From: Torreya grandis
Taxonomy: Eukaryota > Streptophyta > Pinopsida > Cupressales > Taxaceae
Assembly: GCA_037957365.1 (NCBI GenBank)
Contig: JARHVA010002371.1
Coordinates: 434,001-498,000 of the forward strand
Length of the DNA stretch: 64,000 bases
Direction of reading: 5' to 3'
Each line of letters begins with the position of its first letter. The stretch's first letter is position 1. The position numbers and the translations under genes were made by a program. Below, in pieces: positions 34,136 through 46,899 of the stretch. The notes beneath the pieces are model-generated. The model had not been told where the DNA came from and ran no database searches. It was given only the letters and a program-made list of their open reading frames with translations.

Positions 34136-35480
34136 TTGATCATAAACATTGATTCTAAAATCACTATCCACCAAGTGGATCAATTAGAGACACTACAACA
34201 TAGTTGGTATACTCCAGTCATCCATTATTTTCTCTATAAGAGTCCACCTTTAGGGCTCACCCAATCACCAAAAAGGGTATTTAGACTCAAATTTTCTTTC
34301 TATATCCTAAAAAAAGGGGTCTTTTATAATAATAACTATGAGGGTATCTATCTGAGATGCTTATCAGAAGAAGAGTCCAAGGAAGTCACAACTTATTTTC
34401 ATGAAAAGATAGGGAACATTCATCCATCTAGGAATGAAACTATGCATAAAATTTTATGAGTGGGATATTATTGGCCCACCCTATTGAAGGATTTCCATGC
34501 CCATGTAAGTTCATGCCACCAATGTTAAGCCTTCACTAAATAGGAGGTTCACGCTATAATGCATCTATAGCCTATTATTGAAGGAAGACCATTTATGCTG
34601 TAGGGACTCAATTTCATAGGAATCATTAACCCAAACTCCTTGGTAGGCCATAAATTCATGCTCATGACCACTAATTACTACACTAAGTGGGTTGAGGTAG
34701 TGGCCATAATAATAGTACCACTAGGAAAGTAATTAAATTTTTGGAGGAAAATATATCTACCTGATTTGGCACACCATTATCATTGGTCTACGATAATGGT
34801 CCTGCATTTCAATCTATAAAATTTACTGAGTGGGCGTATGAGCATGGAATCACTTTGATATTCTCATCCAACTACTACCCACAAGGGAATGAGTTAGCAT
34901 AATCAACAAAAAAGAACTTGATAGATGCGATCAAGAAGTCTATTGAAAGGAGACCCTAAGAGTGGCATTCATCATTGAAATTTTCCCTTTGGGTCGATTA
35001 CACTTGATATACATAAGACCTTATAATTTCACCATAATTTTTGGTGTGTGGACTAGAGCCTATCTTCCCAATCACTCTCAGGTTTCCCACTTAAAAGTTT
35101 ATGAAAGAGTACATTGAAAGTAGTGAAAAGGTGGACTCAAGGTTATTAGATATTATCCAACTAGAATATGCCAAAAAGGGAGCCCTCCAAAAATTTAGAA
35201 AGCACTAGGGTATTGTTAAACAATGGTTAGACAAAAGGGCTAAGGTTAAGTGATTCAAATTTTTTGACTAAGTGTTGTTATGGGATAAGGCCCATCCATG
35301 AGAAAAAAGGGAAATATTCCAAACTTGATCTGCTTTGGATAGCCTATACTAGATATCTGAGAAGTTGGGGGAAAATGTGTTTTGCCTCAAAGAATTATAA
35401 GGGAGTGACATCTTGCTACCAACAAATGGATAGTTCCTAAATCAGTACTTCTTAGTTGTCCCTTCCAAGGCAATCTTAGA
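34136..35480 (+). pseudogene. integrase of the second gypsy element
   Basis: The open frame 34,136-34,459 covers the pre-integrase part and the start of the zinc finger. It continues YYWPTLLKDFHAHVSSCHQC (34,470-34,525), the core LNFIGIINPNS and TNYYTKWVEVV (34,600-34,700), then decayed D-N-G-x-A-F and YYPQGN blocks near 34,790 and 34,875. The C-terminal LLWDKAHP-like segment lies near 35,280. Numerous stops. Confidence 0.75.
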
Positions 35481-35519
35481 GTATCCCTCTAGGTAGGTCA
35501 CTAGTTAGGTTATAATTAA

Positions 35520-37729
35520 TTTGTTTTTGTTGTTTTTTTGCTTTTGCTCTTTGTTTTCTCTCATGTCCCATTTTTTATCCCCATCTTTTTGCCCTAATAT
35601 TTTGTGTGACCTATATTTGAACCTCACTCTATAAGGATGAATGCAATACATTAGTCCTTACACTATCAGATTTTTACTACTTTAAAGATGGCATGATAGG
35701 AAGGCTAGTTCTATAGTAGGAGATGAAAGACAGACCTTGATTTACAATAGAGTGATAGGTAAAGTGACTCCCTTTGAGATACTGTAAGAATCAATGGACA
35801 CTGATTTAGAATTGAGCAAAAATATTAAGAAAAACTATGTTTTGATAAAGGTATTTATGGTTCTCTAATTAAAGGTACATGTAATATTATGAACTACTGA
35901 GCAAGCAATTGTTAACCGGGTGATTGAAGGTTCATGGAACCAATCCATCACCTTGGTTACATTGGTATTCAACCCTCATGGATCAAATATCATTATACCA
36001 AAACCAAAATAATTTTTAATCTCACAACATGTGCTAAGTTTCTTCCTAAGAAAGGGTGTTTTTGGTAACCTCCACCGTAGCCTTTTCAATTGGGCTGGTA
36101 GTTAATCAAGGCCCAGAGTGAGACCAAAGGTATCTCTATCGATGCTATGGATGCCTAGCTAGCGACATATCAATTCCTAATTCCTCCACACTAAGACAAG
36201 AATATACAAAATGCATGCCCATTAATGAGGTTTCAAACATTCTTAGTTTGTCTAAACTATTTAGTAGGTTTAAGGAGAAAGATGAAGAAAGATAATGCTA
36301 TTGCACAAGGGGACTTTTTAAAATATATAGATCCCAATATGTTGTTTTTTGAAATAATAATTGAGTGCCTTTAGTTTATTTCAATTCATTAAAAGGGAGC
36401 TTCACCTACTTATCTCTAAGTTCAAAAATGGGGGCACAGTCTAAGTTCTAAACATTAGAAGAACATTTTACCCATAAAGTTGCCATTTGTTGTGGCCAAC
36501 ATGACCCCAATTTTTTTTTGGAGATATGTGGTACCCATATGAAAATTATTATCTCAAGGTTTCTCGTAACTTAGATCAACTTTCCCTTGGTCTCAAATTA
36601 TGTGAAGCCTTTGAGCCCTATTTCACTTTACTCTGTTGAGTGTTTCTTAATTTATATAGCGTGTAGATGGTCATCATTAAAATCATTCTAGTGGCATATA
36701 CATCCACATTTCCCTTATGTGTTTTAAATTATAGGCCTCCTCATACTTAATATATTTTTATGCTAACTATTGCTTTATAGAGCTAAGTATGCAGGTCATC
36801 CTGGAGCCACGCTATCCTAGTGTATTACCTAGCATTATATAAGGATTTGACAACAGACATTTGAGATTTTTAGTAGCTATGTGGTATTTATTTTAACTTG
36901 GTCATTTTCTATAAAGTATTACAAAGATCTCAATGAATGGAGTGCCATGTGGAATTACTATCAGACCTACCAGTCTCTTGAGGGTGTCAGACTTGTCAGA
37001 AGCTTAAGAGAGCATGGGTGAATGAAGGAGTGCCATGTGGAAGTTGTAAAATTGAACAGTCTCATAGGCATGTTAGACTTGTTAGAATTAGGGAGATCTT
37101 AGTCAAAGAGATCATGCCATGTGGCACTTCCATGAAAAATGATGGAAAAGGCCTGGTAATGCCCTAATTCACCCTGAGAATAAGCAAGATCAAAACCAAG
37201 AACCAATCACAGAGTTACACATGACTCAAAAAGTGCAAGTCACTTACTTTAAATGGAATACCTATAGTGATTAGTTAACATAGCTTGCAAATAAAATGAC
37301 AAATCAGTAAGTGGTGTGTGACCCAATTGGAAGACACTAAGGAGAGGTAGGGTTAAGGTAGGTGTATGCCTACCACACCCATGCATTAATTAATTTGGAT
37401 AACGGCATTCCAATTGGACAATTGGAAGGTGTTCAATCACCACAATAAATTTTAAATTGTATCCCCTTTTAAATCCTTATAATTAATGCCATATTAGGAA
37501 GTGAATGGGTGGATTTTGACACTAACCCCAAATTTGAATTCGTATTGGGTGAGCTGCTAAAAGTTAGCAATGCAGGAAATGTATACGAAGACCTATAAGT
37601 CATCAAAATAAACAAATTTATCATTACCACTCCTAATTACCAAGAATTCTCCTATGAAATACCTGCTCACACTTTTCGTGATTATCCTTACCTTAGAACT
37701 CAGTGCTAAGAGACTCCCAACTCATAAAA
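35520..37729 (+). other. non-coding stretch with three diverged repeats
   Basis: AT-rich with no gene recognised. At 36,934, 37,022 and 37,104 a phrase based on GGAGTGCCATGTGGAAGT recurs, followed in the first two by CAGACTTGTCAGAA or GTTAGACTTGTTAGAA, so an 80-88-bp unit repeats two to three times. TTTTGACACTAACCCC at about 37,515 could be an LTR start but has no partner. Confidence 0.45.
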
Positions 37730-39455
37730 ATGGTTGCTTCATCTTCTAACCCCAAGGTTGAGCCTAAGTGTTGGGACACCACATTATTGCCTAATATGGT
37801 GTCATTCAAGCATTATAAAAAAGTCTTTGAGACAATTGAAGATGCCCACCTTAGATGATGAAAATTATGAGATCAAGTACTTTGATGATCTCAAGACACT
37901 GGGAAAGTTAGGATTACATTGGGTTATGGCCAATCCTGAGGTATTCCCTTACATAGACCTCTTTGGCAACATGTTGTGGACTTCTAAGAAGATTCTATGA
38001 GACAATGGGATCTGGTTTACTCTATCAATTTGATGAACCTAATCACAAAGATCTTAGGGGTTACTTTTAAGTAGTAATACAACCTTCCAATTTATATCAT
38101 CGCTTATGATTCTAACATGATAGATGTATGGAACAATACCCATGATATATACAAGGTCCTCAAGGACTGGGCCACATACCAAGAGTGATGGGTCAATAAA
38201 GAGGATATTGACTCCTACCCCATCCACCTCTTTCAAAAGGGGGTTCGCATGGGATGCTTCTTATAAATCATCTATTTTGGGCCAACAACACCATGTATGT
38301 TAACATCCTATGGGTGCCCTTGCTTAACATAATTATAAAAGGAGAAGATGTCCTAGACATGGGAAGTGTGATAAACTTTAACATTTTCAAGGCCATATTA
38401 GAAACTCAGACTGGGGGTAACTTCTACATGATGTCATACATTGTGGATGTAGCCTGTACCACCCTTTCATTCGGTAGCTCAACATTACCACCTTGTGGTC
38501 CTATGGGATCTGTAGTTCACATCATGTTCTACAAATTTTATTATTGCCACTATCGAAATCACATCTAAGACATTTTTTAGCACTTATACCCTGTGGTCTA
38601 TCAAGCCATCAATGAGAAGCCCATGCTATGACAATCTAAAGAGACAAAGGTGATACTCTTTCCCATCAGGGCTTACTTGTAGTAATGGGATCATACTATC
38701 ATTTGGGTAGAGGATATCTACTAGACCCCTCTTCTCTTTCCCTATCAAGTCCTAGATCATTTGGTCAAGCAAGAAATTGCTCATCAGTTGATCAAAGGCA
38801 TCATGGGGTTCTCAGTTGATCATTGATAGAAGACGTGCATGGACTTCCCAACTTCCATCATAAGTAACATTATATGCCTTTGATAAATAAGATGGTGACT
38901 AACATAAATTATTATGCTTTGGGAGTGGTTGAGCATAGGGAGTGTGATCCTCATGGGGTCATATGGCCTTATGTGGCAAAACACATATCTCATCTCAATA
39001 TCACTTACCATCGTGAGCCCTATGAGGATGATGAGGTTTAAATCAACCTAATTGATGATCATTAAGTACTAATGTGGTTCGACGTGAAGAAGAATAAAAA
39101 TTAAAAATAGGCCCAAATAGGGCCAAACATATAAGAAAGGTTGGTGCCACCTCCATAGCCACCTCCACCACAACCACCTTTGGGGCCTGCACCAATATAG
39201 CTCAAAAGAGACATCCAAGTGATCTCACCCCACATCACCTAGAGGATCATACAAGGGATCTTACCACCTTCATATCCTCAAACTCCACATCCCACTACCT
39301 CTACCCTACCTCCTCTACCTCTACGTCTACAAGTCATTCAACCCTAGGTGATGTAGGTGTTCCACTTCAGTGTGACAACAACCCTGAAGCAAGCTCTGAG
39401 TGTGATCAACATCAGGCACCACTTGAGCTCCATTTCCTTGTCGACACCATCCATT
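37730..39455 (+). pseudogene. unrecognised decayed protein-coding region
   Basis: From the ATG at 37,730 a protein-like signal runs on in alternating frames. Open pieces are 37,734-38,000 (88 residues) and 38,254-38,568 (104 residues, with TIIKGEDVLDMGSVINFNIFKAILETQTGG-like content spanning 38,330-38,430). Codon-like sequence continues through about 39,060, ending in a Pro/Ser/Thr-rich tail (39,160-39,455). The length, about 550 codons, and Pro-rich end suggest one ancient gene, perhaps a gag or accessory protein of another element. I could not assign a family. It is 2 kb downstream of the second gypsy integrase, same strand. Confidence 0.35.
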
Positions 39456-39519
39456 AAAATTTAATTTTTATCAAGATGTTATAGACATTAGATATTTAAT
39501 TAGGATTAACATTACATAG

Positions 39520-39800
39520 GCTTATTTTGTGTAATGGGTTATGCATGATAGTATTGTCTTAATGGTACATCTAGATATCAAGGTTGAAGAGAAGGTTTTT
39601 TTTGTGTTTTGGGTCTTCAGCCTCATAATGGATGTTGGATGTTGAATTAAAATTGTGTTTTTCTTATCATTTCTTAGGTTATAATAAGCTATACATGATA
39701 ATCTTGTCTTAATGGTTCAACTAGATGTTATAGTTGAAGATAAGGTTATTTTTTTGTTCTTTGGATCTTTAGCCTCATGATGGGTGTTGGATTTTGATTT
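39520..39800. repeat. tandem repeat of about 150 bp, left part
   Basis: Units contain TCTTCAGCCTCATAATGG, GTTGGATGTTGAATTAAA, CTTATCATTTCTTAGGTTAT and CTTGTCTTAATGGTTCAACT. About two units here; the same units reappear at 41,306-41,640. A LINE ORF1 remnant lies between the two parts. Confidence 0.7.
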
Positions 39801-40449
39801 TTTTGACAAAGTTAAGCACTTTTGAATGAAAATATGAATCATAACAAAGGAGATTTTATAGAGACCAGAGCTCCAAAACTGCTACTGAGATGCAAACTAG
39901 GGGCCCATTCCCCAAAACACTACTCAATCGAGTTTTGCTCAAATACTCAAGCAAAACTAATAGACATGCAAGATAAAACTAGAGATAACTAAGTCCTAAC
40001 ATCCCATCATAAAAACACACTAAACTATAGAAAATCAAAGACATACAATAAAAATTAAGCAAAGAAAAAACTAACCAAGGGACTATCCCATTACATCTAA
40101 AACAAAGGCCTATAAAAACCAAAAGTGTGAATAAAAATAACTAAAAAATAATCAACAAGTAAGCATTTGTAGGAGAGAATTATCCTTCTCCTAAAATGGA
40201 ATTCCTCTAGCATCCTCTAACAACCATCTTAGATTAATTCTTCAACTTCCTCCCTCAATCTTTCTACGTCAGATATTTGGCCTTTATATTTAGTTAACAT
40301 ATCCACAAAATATTAAATCTCACACCATTGAAGCAAGAGGGTGTTGTTTATGAAGCCTTAGAGGTGTTTGTGATCCTTCAAATAACCATCGACCAACATC
40401 CTATTAGAACCACCACGAAAAACTGAAGAATGGGGATCTAACTCCCCCT

Positions 40450-41300
40450 CATGGGGAAGAATCCTCTCTGCCATTACCTTTTGATGAGAATTTTTTTTTA
40501 TCAAAAGAAACATGAGAGGGAGGAGTCACATGTTGTGCAAAGAAAAACACATCATGATTATGTTAGAGTAAATCGGCATCAGATTAGTCCTCCTTCCAAC
40601 ACCTCTGACAATTCGAGGAGGCCCAATAAGAATAGGCAACAATGCAATATCCAATCCACTTCAAATGAAAACACCTAAAGGGGAAGCCTTCATAGTTGAT
40701 GAATTGAACCCATGAACCTTGCGAAGATTGCACCTTAAAAGAATGAAATAAAGGTTTGGACAAGTCAATGATAACACACACTCTTGTTGTAATACTTCCC
40801 CTACAGTTTTCATCTGTCTTAACGAAAGAGTCCACCAAGCTAGTAAGTTATTTAAGATGATTCTCATTACATAAAATAGGTGGAAGGTTATGAAATCTGA
40901 GCCAATAGGGGGCAACTGAGATCGTCAACTTTTTTGCTTTGAAGAAAGGAGACTAAGGGAAAAAGAAGAACCCATGATTACCCCAAAACCACATACCAAC
41001 AATCTTAATGAAGTCACATTCATTAGAGTTATGAATTGTGACTTGAAAAAATCCCTTTCCAAGCAATGAAAAGGTTGGGGCAGAGATTGAACTCCATTCA
41101 CAAGATGCCTAACTAAAAAGCTCTACCTTGGAGGACCAAACAATGACCTACTACCAATGTCTAATTCCATCTTCAAAATATCTAAATCAGAGAGATCAAT
41201 AACATAAAACCCATTTAAAAATGAAATAGGGATGTCACCAACCAAAAAGGAGGTTTTACTAAACCGAGTCTATACTAGAGAAGAAACCCTATCTTGTTGA
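40450..41300 (-). pseudogene. LINE (L1-type) ORF1 remnant 1, DUF4283 with zinc-knuckle linker
   Basis: Read on the - strand from about 41,080: FFQVTIHNSNECDFIKI, GNHGFFFFP*SPFFKAKKL, ISVAPYWLRFHNLPP, then (40,838-40,640) VDSFVKTDENCRG, TRVCVIIDLSKPL and WVQFINYEGFPFRC. This is the DUF4283 RNA-binding domain followed by the zf-CCHC_4 region of plant L1 ORF1 (x-R-V-C-V-x-x-D-L-S-K-P-L...Y-E-x-x-P-F-R-C). The Cys/His knuckle itself is decayed. No ORF2 follows to the left. Confidence 0.75.
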
Positions 41301-41305
41301 TCCCC

Positions 41306-41640
41306 ATTAGATGTTGAATTAAACTTGTGCTTGCCTTATTATTTCTTAGGTTGTAATACGATGTGCATGATAGTCTTGTCTCAATGGTTCAGCCATATGT
41401 TAGAGTTAAGAGGTGTTTTTTTTTTGCTTTTCTAATTTTCTCGGGTGCTTTGTGTCTTCAGTCTCATCATGGGTATTGAATGTTGAATTAAACTTGTGCC
41501 TTTCTTGTCAACCATATGTTAGAGATAAGAGAAGTTTTTTTTTTCCTCGGGTGCTCTATGTCTTCAGTGTCATAACGAGTATTGAATGTTGAATTAAACG
41601 TGTGCCTTTCTTATCATTTCTTAGTATCTTCTAAATGATT
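41306..41640. repeat. tandem repeat of about 150 bp, right part
   Basis: Two to three further units of the array at 39,520-39,800, each with GTATTGAATGTTGAATTAAA and a poly(T) run (41,411 and 41,531). The LINE remnant between the two parts most likely inserted into an existing array. Confidence 0.7.
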
Positions 41641-41959
41641 ATGGCAATCTTATCAAAACATCCCTAAGACATGATTATATTTTGTTTAAGAATGTTAGTT
41701 TGTATATCCAATTTTTTTAAAATAAATATATATTTTAAAACTAACATTTATATTTATTTATATTTTTTAAAATATACCATTAATCTGAATTAAACCTTCA
41801 ACAACCAAGGAGCCCAAAGCAAATTAAAGACCAACCCCAAAGCTAAACTACTAGAAACCACTTAAAATAAATAAGAACAAAACATTTCAAACTATAACAT
41901 AATAGACCAATCAACAATCCTCTTCAATACTTCAACAAAATCTAGTTGCTAGCATGCAT

Positions 41960-43320
41960 CTGCTCCTTCTAGAAAGCAATGACTCCTTTATCCACTAGGT
42001 GCCACCATCAATAGATTTCATTGAATCAATTTGTAACCTTTCTACTTCTAATTTCCTACCTCTTTTCCCTTTTTTACTATGATTTGGAGTCTTCAACCCA
42101 CTAGGACACTGAGCAATAGACAAAATCCCTCTAGAGGCCAATTCCTCTTCTTCCTCCTCAAAACTGTCGCCAACCTCTTCAATCTATTGAGACCCTTTGT
42201 CTACCAGAGGCTCTTTAGCTAGGGATTTTGATCCAAGGCTCTTAGCAATCGCTTCCCCTACCAAAAAGAGAGAAGAGGTTGTCCTACCCTCATACCTTCC
42301 AAACCTTGCGCTGCTTTAGTTTTATCAACCTTTTGAGGGTTGCCTTGAACTTCTTGAGAAACATCCAAAGATGAAGAGACCTCAATAGAAGTGGATTTCA
42401 TAGAAAAATGCAAATTGTGAACCAAATCTGGATTAGGGCAGCTAATATTTCTAACCCACTTCTCCAAAATGGTTGTATGGGCACCTTTAAATTGTTTCTC
42501 TGGATATTATGCAATTTTTTGATCAGAGTGATTACAATTAAAACATCTAAAGGGTAAACGTTCAAAGTTAAAAAATTGAGTCCACACTCCATGGGAGGTT
42601 GATATATGGATGGAATGATGTAATGGTTTAGAGAAATATAAGAAAACACACACCTTGATAAAAATTTGTTGGATCTCCAAGGCTTATATATTTTAATAAA
42701 AATAGATATCTTCTCTACCAGTTGCTTAAAAAGCCCAGGATCTCAAAAATCTAGGGGAAGATTATAAAACCTTACCCAAACCAGAGTCTGCAAATGACAA
42801 CAGAAGCTGGATCAAAAAAGGGGTCCAGGGACACATAAACAACCCCTTCTTGCCAAAAACCCAAGGTCCATTCTCCCAAACAAAGTCCCTGTCACCAACT
42901 GATTGAAACAAGGGCATTAAAAAACCATTAGACAACATCGTCAAGGAGGGAGGATAAAGAGAAGTCCAGGTAGCTTTGGCCCACTTCGAAAGCTCATCCC
43001 CAAATGGCCACTTCTCCATACATCTATCGATCAAAGACTTATGACCTCTCTCCAAACTGATGGCAGGTAGTTCCTCATCTGAAATCCACTAAACAAGAGA
43101 ATTATCGAAACATTTCTACGGGACATCACTAAAATAGATCGTTTCTAGAATAGCCTTCTCCCGTGAAGCCGATTCTGTTCTCTCATCAAACCTGGCCACC
43201 ATCTCTGTTTCGTCCATAGAGGGTCCTGTCGCAAGAATCTAACTTCTTTGGAACAAGTGGGGATTAGATCTAGGATGAGTCTTAATAATAGAAGCTTTGC
43301 AAAAATCCCCATAAGAATGA
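41960..43320 (-). pseudogene. LINE (L1-type) ORF1 remnant 2
   Basis: The - strand frame contains GHKSLIDRCMEKWPFGDELSKW (about 43,050), FLMPLFQSVGDRDFVWENGPW (42,930-42,860) and GKKGLFMCPWTPF. This is the DUF4283 domain signature (F-x-F...D-x-x-x-V-L-x-x-G-P-W...L-x-x-x-x-W-x-P-x-F). After frameshifts an acidic/basic, Lys-rich tail continues to about 41,960 (SFEEEEEELASRG near 42,150). Zinc knuckle Cys residues near 42,530 are visible but out of frame. It is distinct from remnant 1 in sequence, so a separate insertion. Confidence 0.7.
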
Positions 43321-43469
43321 AAAATATTTGGAATATTTTAGCATTTAGGAAAGACCAACGACCCCTTGGATGCCCTAGCTGTGCCCTTCCAAGCATCAAC
43401 GACCCTCTGCTCCTTCACACTGTCTATTTCTCCTTTGCTTCCTTGCCCATCGGTTCTCTGTAGCACCAA

Positions 43470-43550
43470 CTCCTTCACCGTCGTCCCTGTTCCTTCACCG
43501 CCATCGCCTTCTCCTTCACCGCCATCGCCTTATCCTTCACCATCGCAACC
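43470..43550 (+). repeat. 21-bp microsatellite-like repeat
   Basis: Three and a half units of CCTTCACCGCCATCGCCTTCT with few changes. It makes a spurious Pro/Ser-rich + strand frame at 43,366-43,563. From 43,565 to 44,690 the sequence is AT-rich with no gene seen. Confidence 0.8.
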
Positions 43551-44689
43551 TAATATGAAATAAAATATTAGTAATATTTATGTGTTATTGATATTTGCTT
43601 ACTATATTAAGAATATATAATTTATCATTTAATATGATTATAATTAAATATTTTTAAATACATTTATATGAAAAATGTTAAGGAGATATTCGTTTTAAGT
43701 TTTTTATTTTGATTTTTTCATATATTATAATTTTATTAACTTTTTTAAAAAAAATTTCATTGAGTGGTGATAAATCATATCAATCTAATTACACTGATAC
43801 GTCAAATTTCATCATTAAAATATAAATACCTTTACAATCAAATAAAAAATTGATAAGAATTAAAGTTTAGGAAGTATGAAGAAGACCTTCACCATCATGC
43901 GGGTCTCTTATTAGCTGTAACCACCCTCTCACATTGAGGAGACCGTTTTTGTATATATAATATTGGCAACCTTTTATAAAGAAAAGTGGTACAAACCGTC
44001 TACCCTTTTTTGTAATTTGCGTACTAATTAAGATAATGGAAAGACATCGACATATTCTTGAGAAAGTAACTCTCTTTCCCTTCCAAGTAGCAGACGGCCA
44101 ACCGTAAGCATGACGTCACTATCTGTGTTGTCCATTTCTAATCTATAAAGTGTGTGATTATAGTCGGTCGGTCCTCCTTTCTATTAAAATCAGATACGTA
44201 ACAAGTTTTATCTCGACTCAATTTTCTATGGCTTTTTAAGTAACCAGATGGCCATTTCTGCCAAGTTTTCAGATAGGCCTCTATTTATGTACCAGGTTCT
44301 TGTGCCGTCCAACAAATTTTATATATTATTTTTTATAAATATAATTTTTATATGTATATTAAATGTATTTATCAAAAAAAAAAAATCAAGAGATATCGAG
44401 TTATAAGGTGTCTATTTTAGATTTGTCACATATTAATTTTATTATTTTTTCTATAAATTTCTCAAAATGGTTTCAATTTTATTGTACTTTTCAAATAAAA
44501 TGGTTTTAATTACGTCCACGATACCAAACGGTCTATGGGGCCACCAATTGCTTCAATTATTTGACAATTCTTGAGACACGAGGCATCTTTTAAATACTGT
44601 TTCATTTTTTAATGAACTGAATCAACGTCTCCCCCAACCTTTTTAATTTTTTTTCCTCAAATATAACAACCATGTAGCCAACTCTTAAA

Positions 44690-45640
44690 TTTTCCACAGA
44701 CTTGGCTCGTATTTTTGTGTACTAAGGACATTTAAAGATGAAGTGCTCTTATGTTTCGACCGCATTTGTGGTGCAAAGAACACAAACTCTCTCGCCCCAT
44801 TGCTCCTTGGAATTTGTCCATCTCCATGACTTGCATCAGAGCCTATAAGAACCAGTTCTCAGTTGACAATTAGGATATTTTCTTTCCAACTAATTTCGGC
44901 CTTTATATGCTTTTTCACTATGCTCATAAGTCAGGGTGAACATTGAAATGAATTGTTGTCTTTCCCTGCTTATTCTTTTCCTTCACATTACCATTTCAAA
45001 CTTTTCATTCCCGTAATTCTTGATGTCTTTGTTACAATTTAGACATTCGGTTAGGTTGATATCCCAACTAGATTCATCCACTTGTGGTTCTGCTTCATCC
45101 GAGTGTTCTTCCTCCTACACAACTCTTCTTATTTTGTTAACCTTGGCCATTTGTCAGTCTTCATGCTTCTTGTTATTTTCAAATAACATAATACCCTAGT
45201 CATAGTGGTTGCCTCTAAAGGGAAAGTCCCTATTTTTGCAAGAATAATTTCATATGGGACTGAGTCTTTGATTTTAAAATTGTTTGTGATTAGACGCTTT
45301 TGAATCTTTTCAATTTGTTTCCATTTCAAACTTGTTGTTCCACTAACCCACACCTAGCAACTATATAACATCATTGGTGTGACAAGTAACCCAAATAAGA
45401 TCTTGGTGGTCTTTCAGTCCCATAACTCAACATTCCTACATCGAGTTTGAAGTGTGTAGAAAGCTCTCTAACCACCTTGTATTCTTTGTATTCAAGTTTT
45501 TGTGTTAAAAAACTTTCAAAAATTAAAAAAAACTGGGAACTCCACTCTATGCCTATGATATCATATTTTTTGATTATTTTATTTGAAAAAAAATAAAAAC
45601 TCTTATAAGACAATCGAATAGATGCCAAATTCAAGTTCGA
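44690..45640 (-). pseudogene. 3' end of a LINE ORF2 (post-RT region and zinc-binding tail)
   Basis: On the - strand, 45,353-45,129 reads WKQIEKIQKRLITNNFKI, TPYEI-like sequence (SVPYEIILAKIGTFPLEA) and MTRVLCYLKI. This is typical of the segment after the RT domain in plant non-LTR elements, where W-x-x-I-x-x-x-Q ... T-P-Y-x-x-L-x-E-x-G is common. Downstream, near 44,850-44,720, comes LRTGSYRL, then CVLCTTNAVET*EHFIFKCP, a C-x2-C...H...C zinc-binding RVT tail. The upstream RT and ORF1 are not present next to it. Confidence 0.6.
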
Positions 45641-46880
45641 CTATTTTTATTGACATCTCCACCACTCCTAAAATTGTTATTGTAGGTTACAACTATCAAC
45701 ACAATAATTATTTTTATAAAATAATAAATATAATTAAAAGAGTTGTAAATTGAAATTTGTTAATCCACTCATTGAAATACCGAAAGAGAGATGAGACTAG
45801 TAGATTAAAATTTTAAGAAACTTGGTGAGATGATACCCTTCAATATTTAATACTAAAACAAAGAAAATAAATTATTTGGACCACCCAATACTTACGAATT
45901 GCTGATTTCATCTGATATTTCAATGCAAAAAAAATAAAAAAATATAAAAAATCATTATTAAATCTAAGGCTTCAAATTCGAATTTATAACGACAAATGCG
46001 TAAGTGGTCAAGAAACAAACATGGTTGTCATGGTTGTGATTGTCATAGTTAGATATTTAATAGTTGTGATTGTTTTATATTAAGGCCTTCACATCGTTGG
46101 CAAATACATTAAACCTCAAAACATTATTGAAGCAGAGACCAAGAAATAAAAAGAATTAAAAATGATTTGGACAAGCTCGAATTTCAACCTTGGAAACCAT
46201 GCTTCTACTCCAATATAAAAATAATCCACAATAATATATTCTAAAATTTTTCAATCCTCCAAAACAATAGTAACAACATTTGGTCTTGGAATATGCTTTG
46301 TTAAATAGACTATAGTTTGCGTGTATTACACACATTAGAATTATGTGGAATCACCTTTTACTTATTCAAAACATGTGCATGACATGAGGCTTTCTACCCA
46401 CTCAATCTTTGGATCCATTTTCACACCCAAAGATAATGAGGGATAAGGGTTAAAGATATGGAGGGATGAGATGATTTGATTATCTTGGATGCCACTTTTG
46501 TGTGTTCTATTAGATTAGGTGAAAAACCCTGATCAATATCATTGTCCATTAGTCCACATCTGACATGTCCTTGCATAGTTAGACTTTATGAAGAGTTGTC
46601 ATACTGGACCGACCAAAAACTTTGTGGGACCAAACACAAGCTTGCTTTGTAGGAGAGAGCATCTTATCTCATGCATTCACACCACAACTTAACAACCATG
46701 TCTCTGCCTGACCAAAAGTCAATTCCATCACATTATTCATGAACATCTCGAAGGTCTTTTGGACAGTCATTTAAGCTACTCAAACATAGTAAACTTGACC
46801 TGCTAGTCACATAAACAATTTTTTATTTTTATTTTTTTAAATCTCTCTTAATTAATTGTATTATTTATAAATATATTTTG
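45641..46880. other. AT-rich intergenic stretch
   Basis: No open frame of note, repeat or recognisable RNA gene on either strand. Confidence 0.5.
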
Positions 46881-46899
46881 ATTGGTAAATCTTCTTCTC

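Larger units (their letters stand above)
29790..35500 (+). mobile_element. second Ty3/gypsy element, internal region only, heavily decayed
   Basis: Gag, protease, RNase H, RT, RNase H and integrase traces occur in that order on the + strand, interrupted by stops every few tens of codons and several frameshifts. No LTR pair or primer site could be found. It begins just right of the block B terminus. Its family differs from the Tat-like element at the window start: an RNase H precedes RT, and the integrase ends in the RAKVKRF...VLLWDKA form. The RT catalytic box is lost. Confidence 0.8.

Noticed and set aside
43366..43563. + strand Pro/Ser-rich frame
   Set aside because: The composition comes from the 21-bp repeat; the - strand carries LINE ORF1 sequence next to it.
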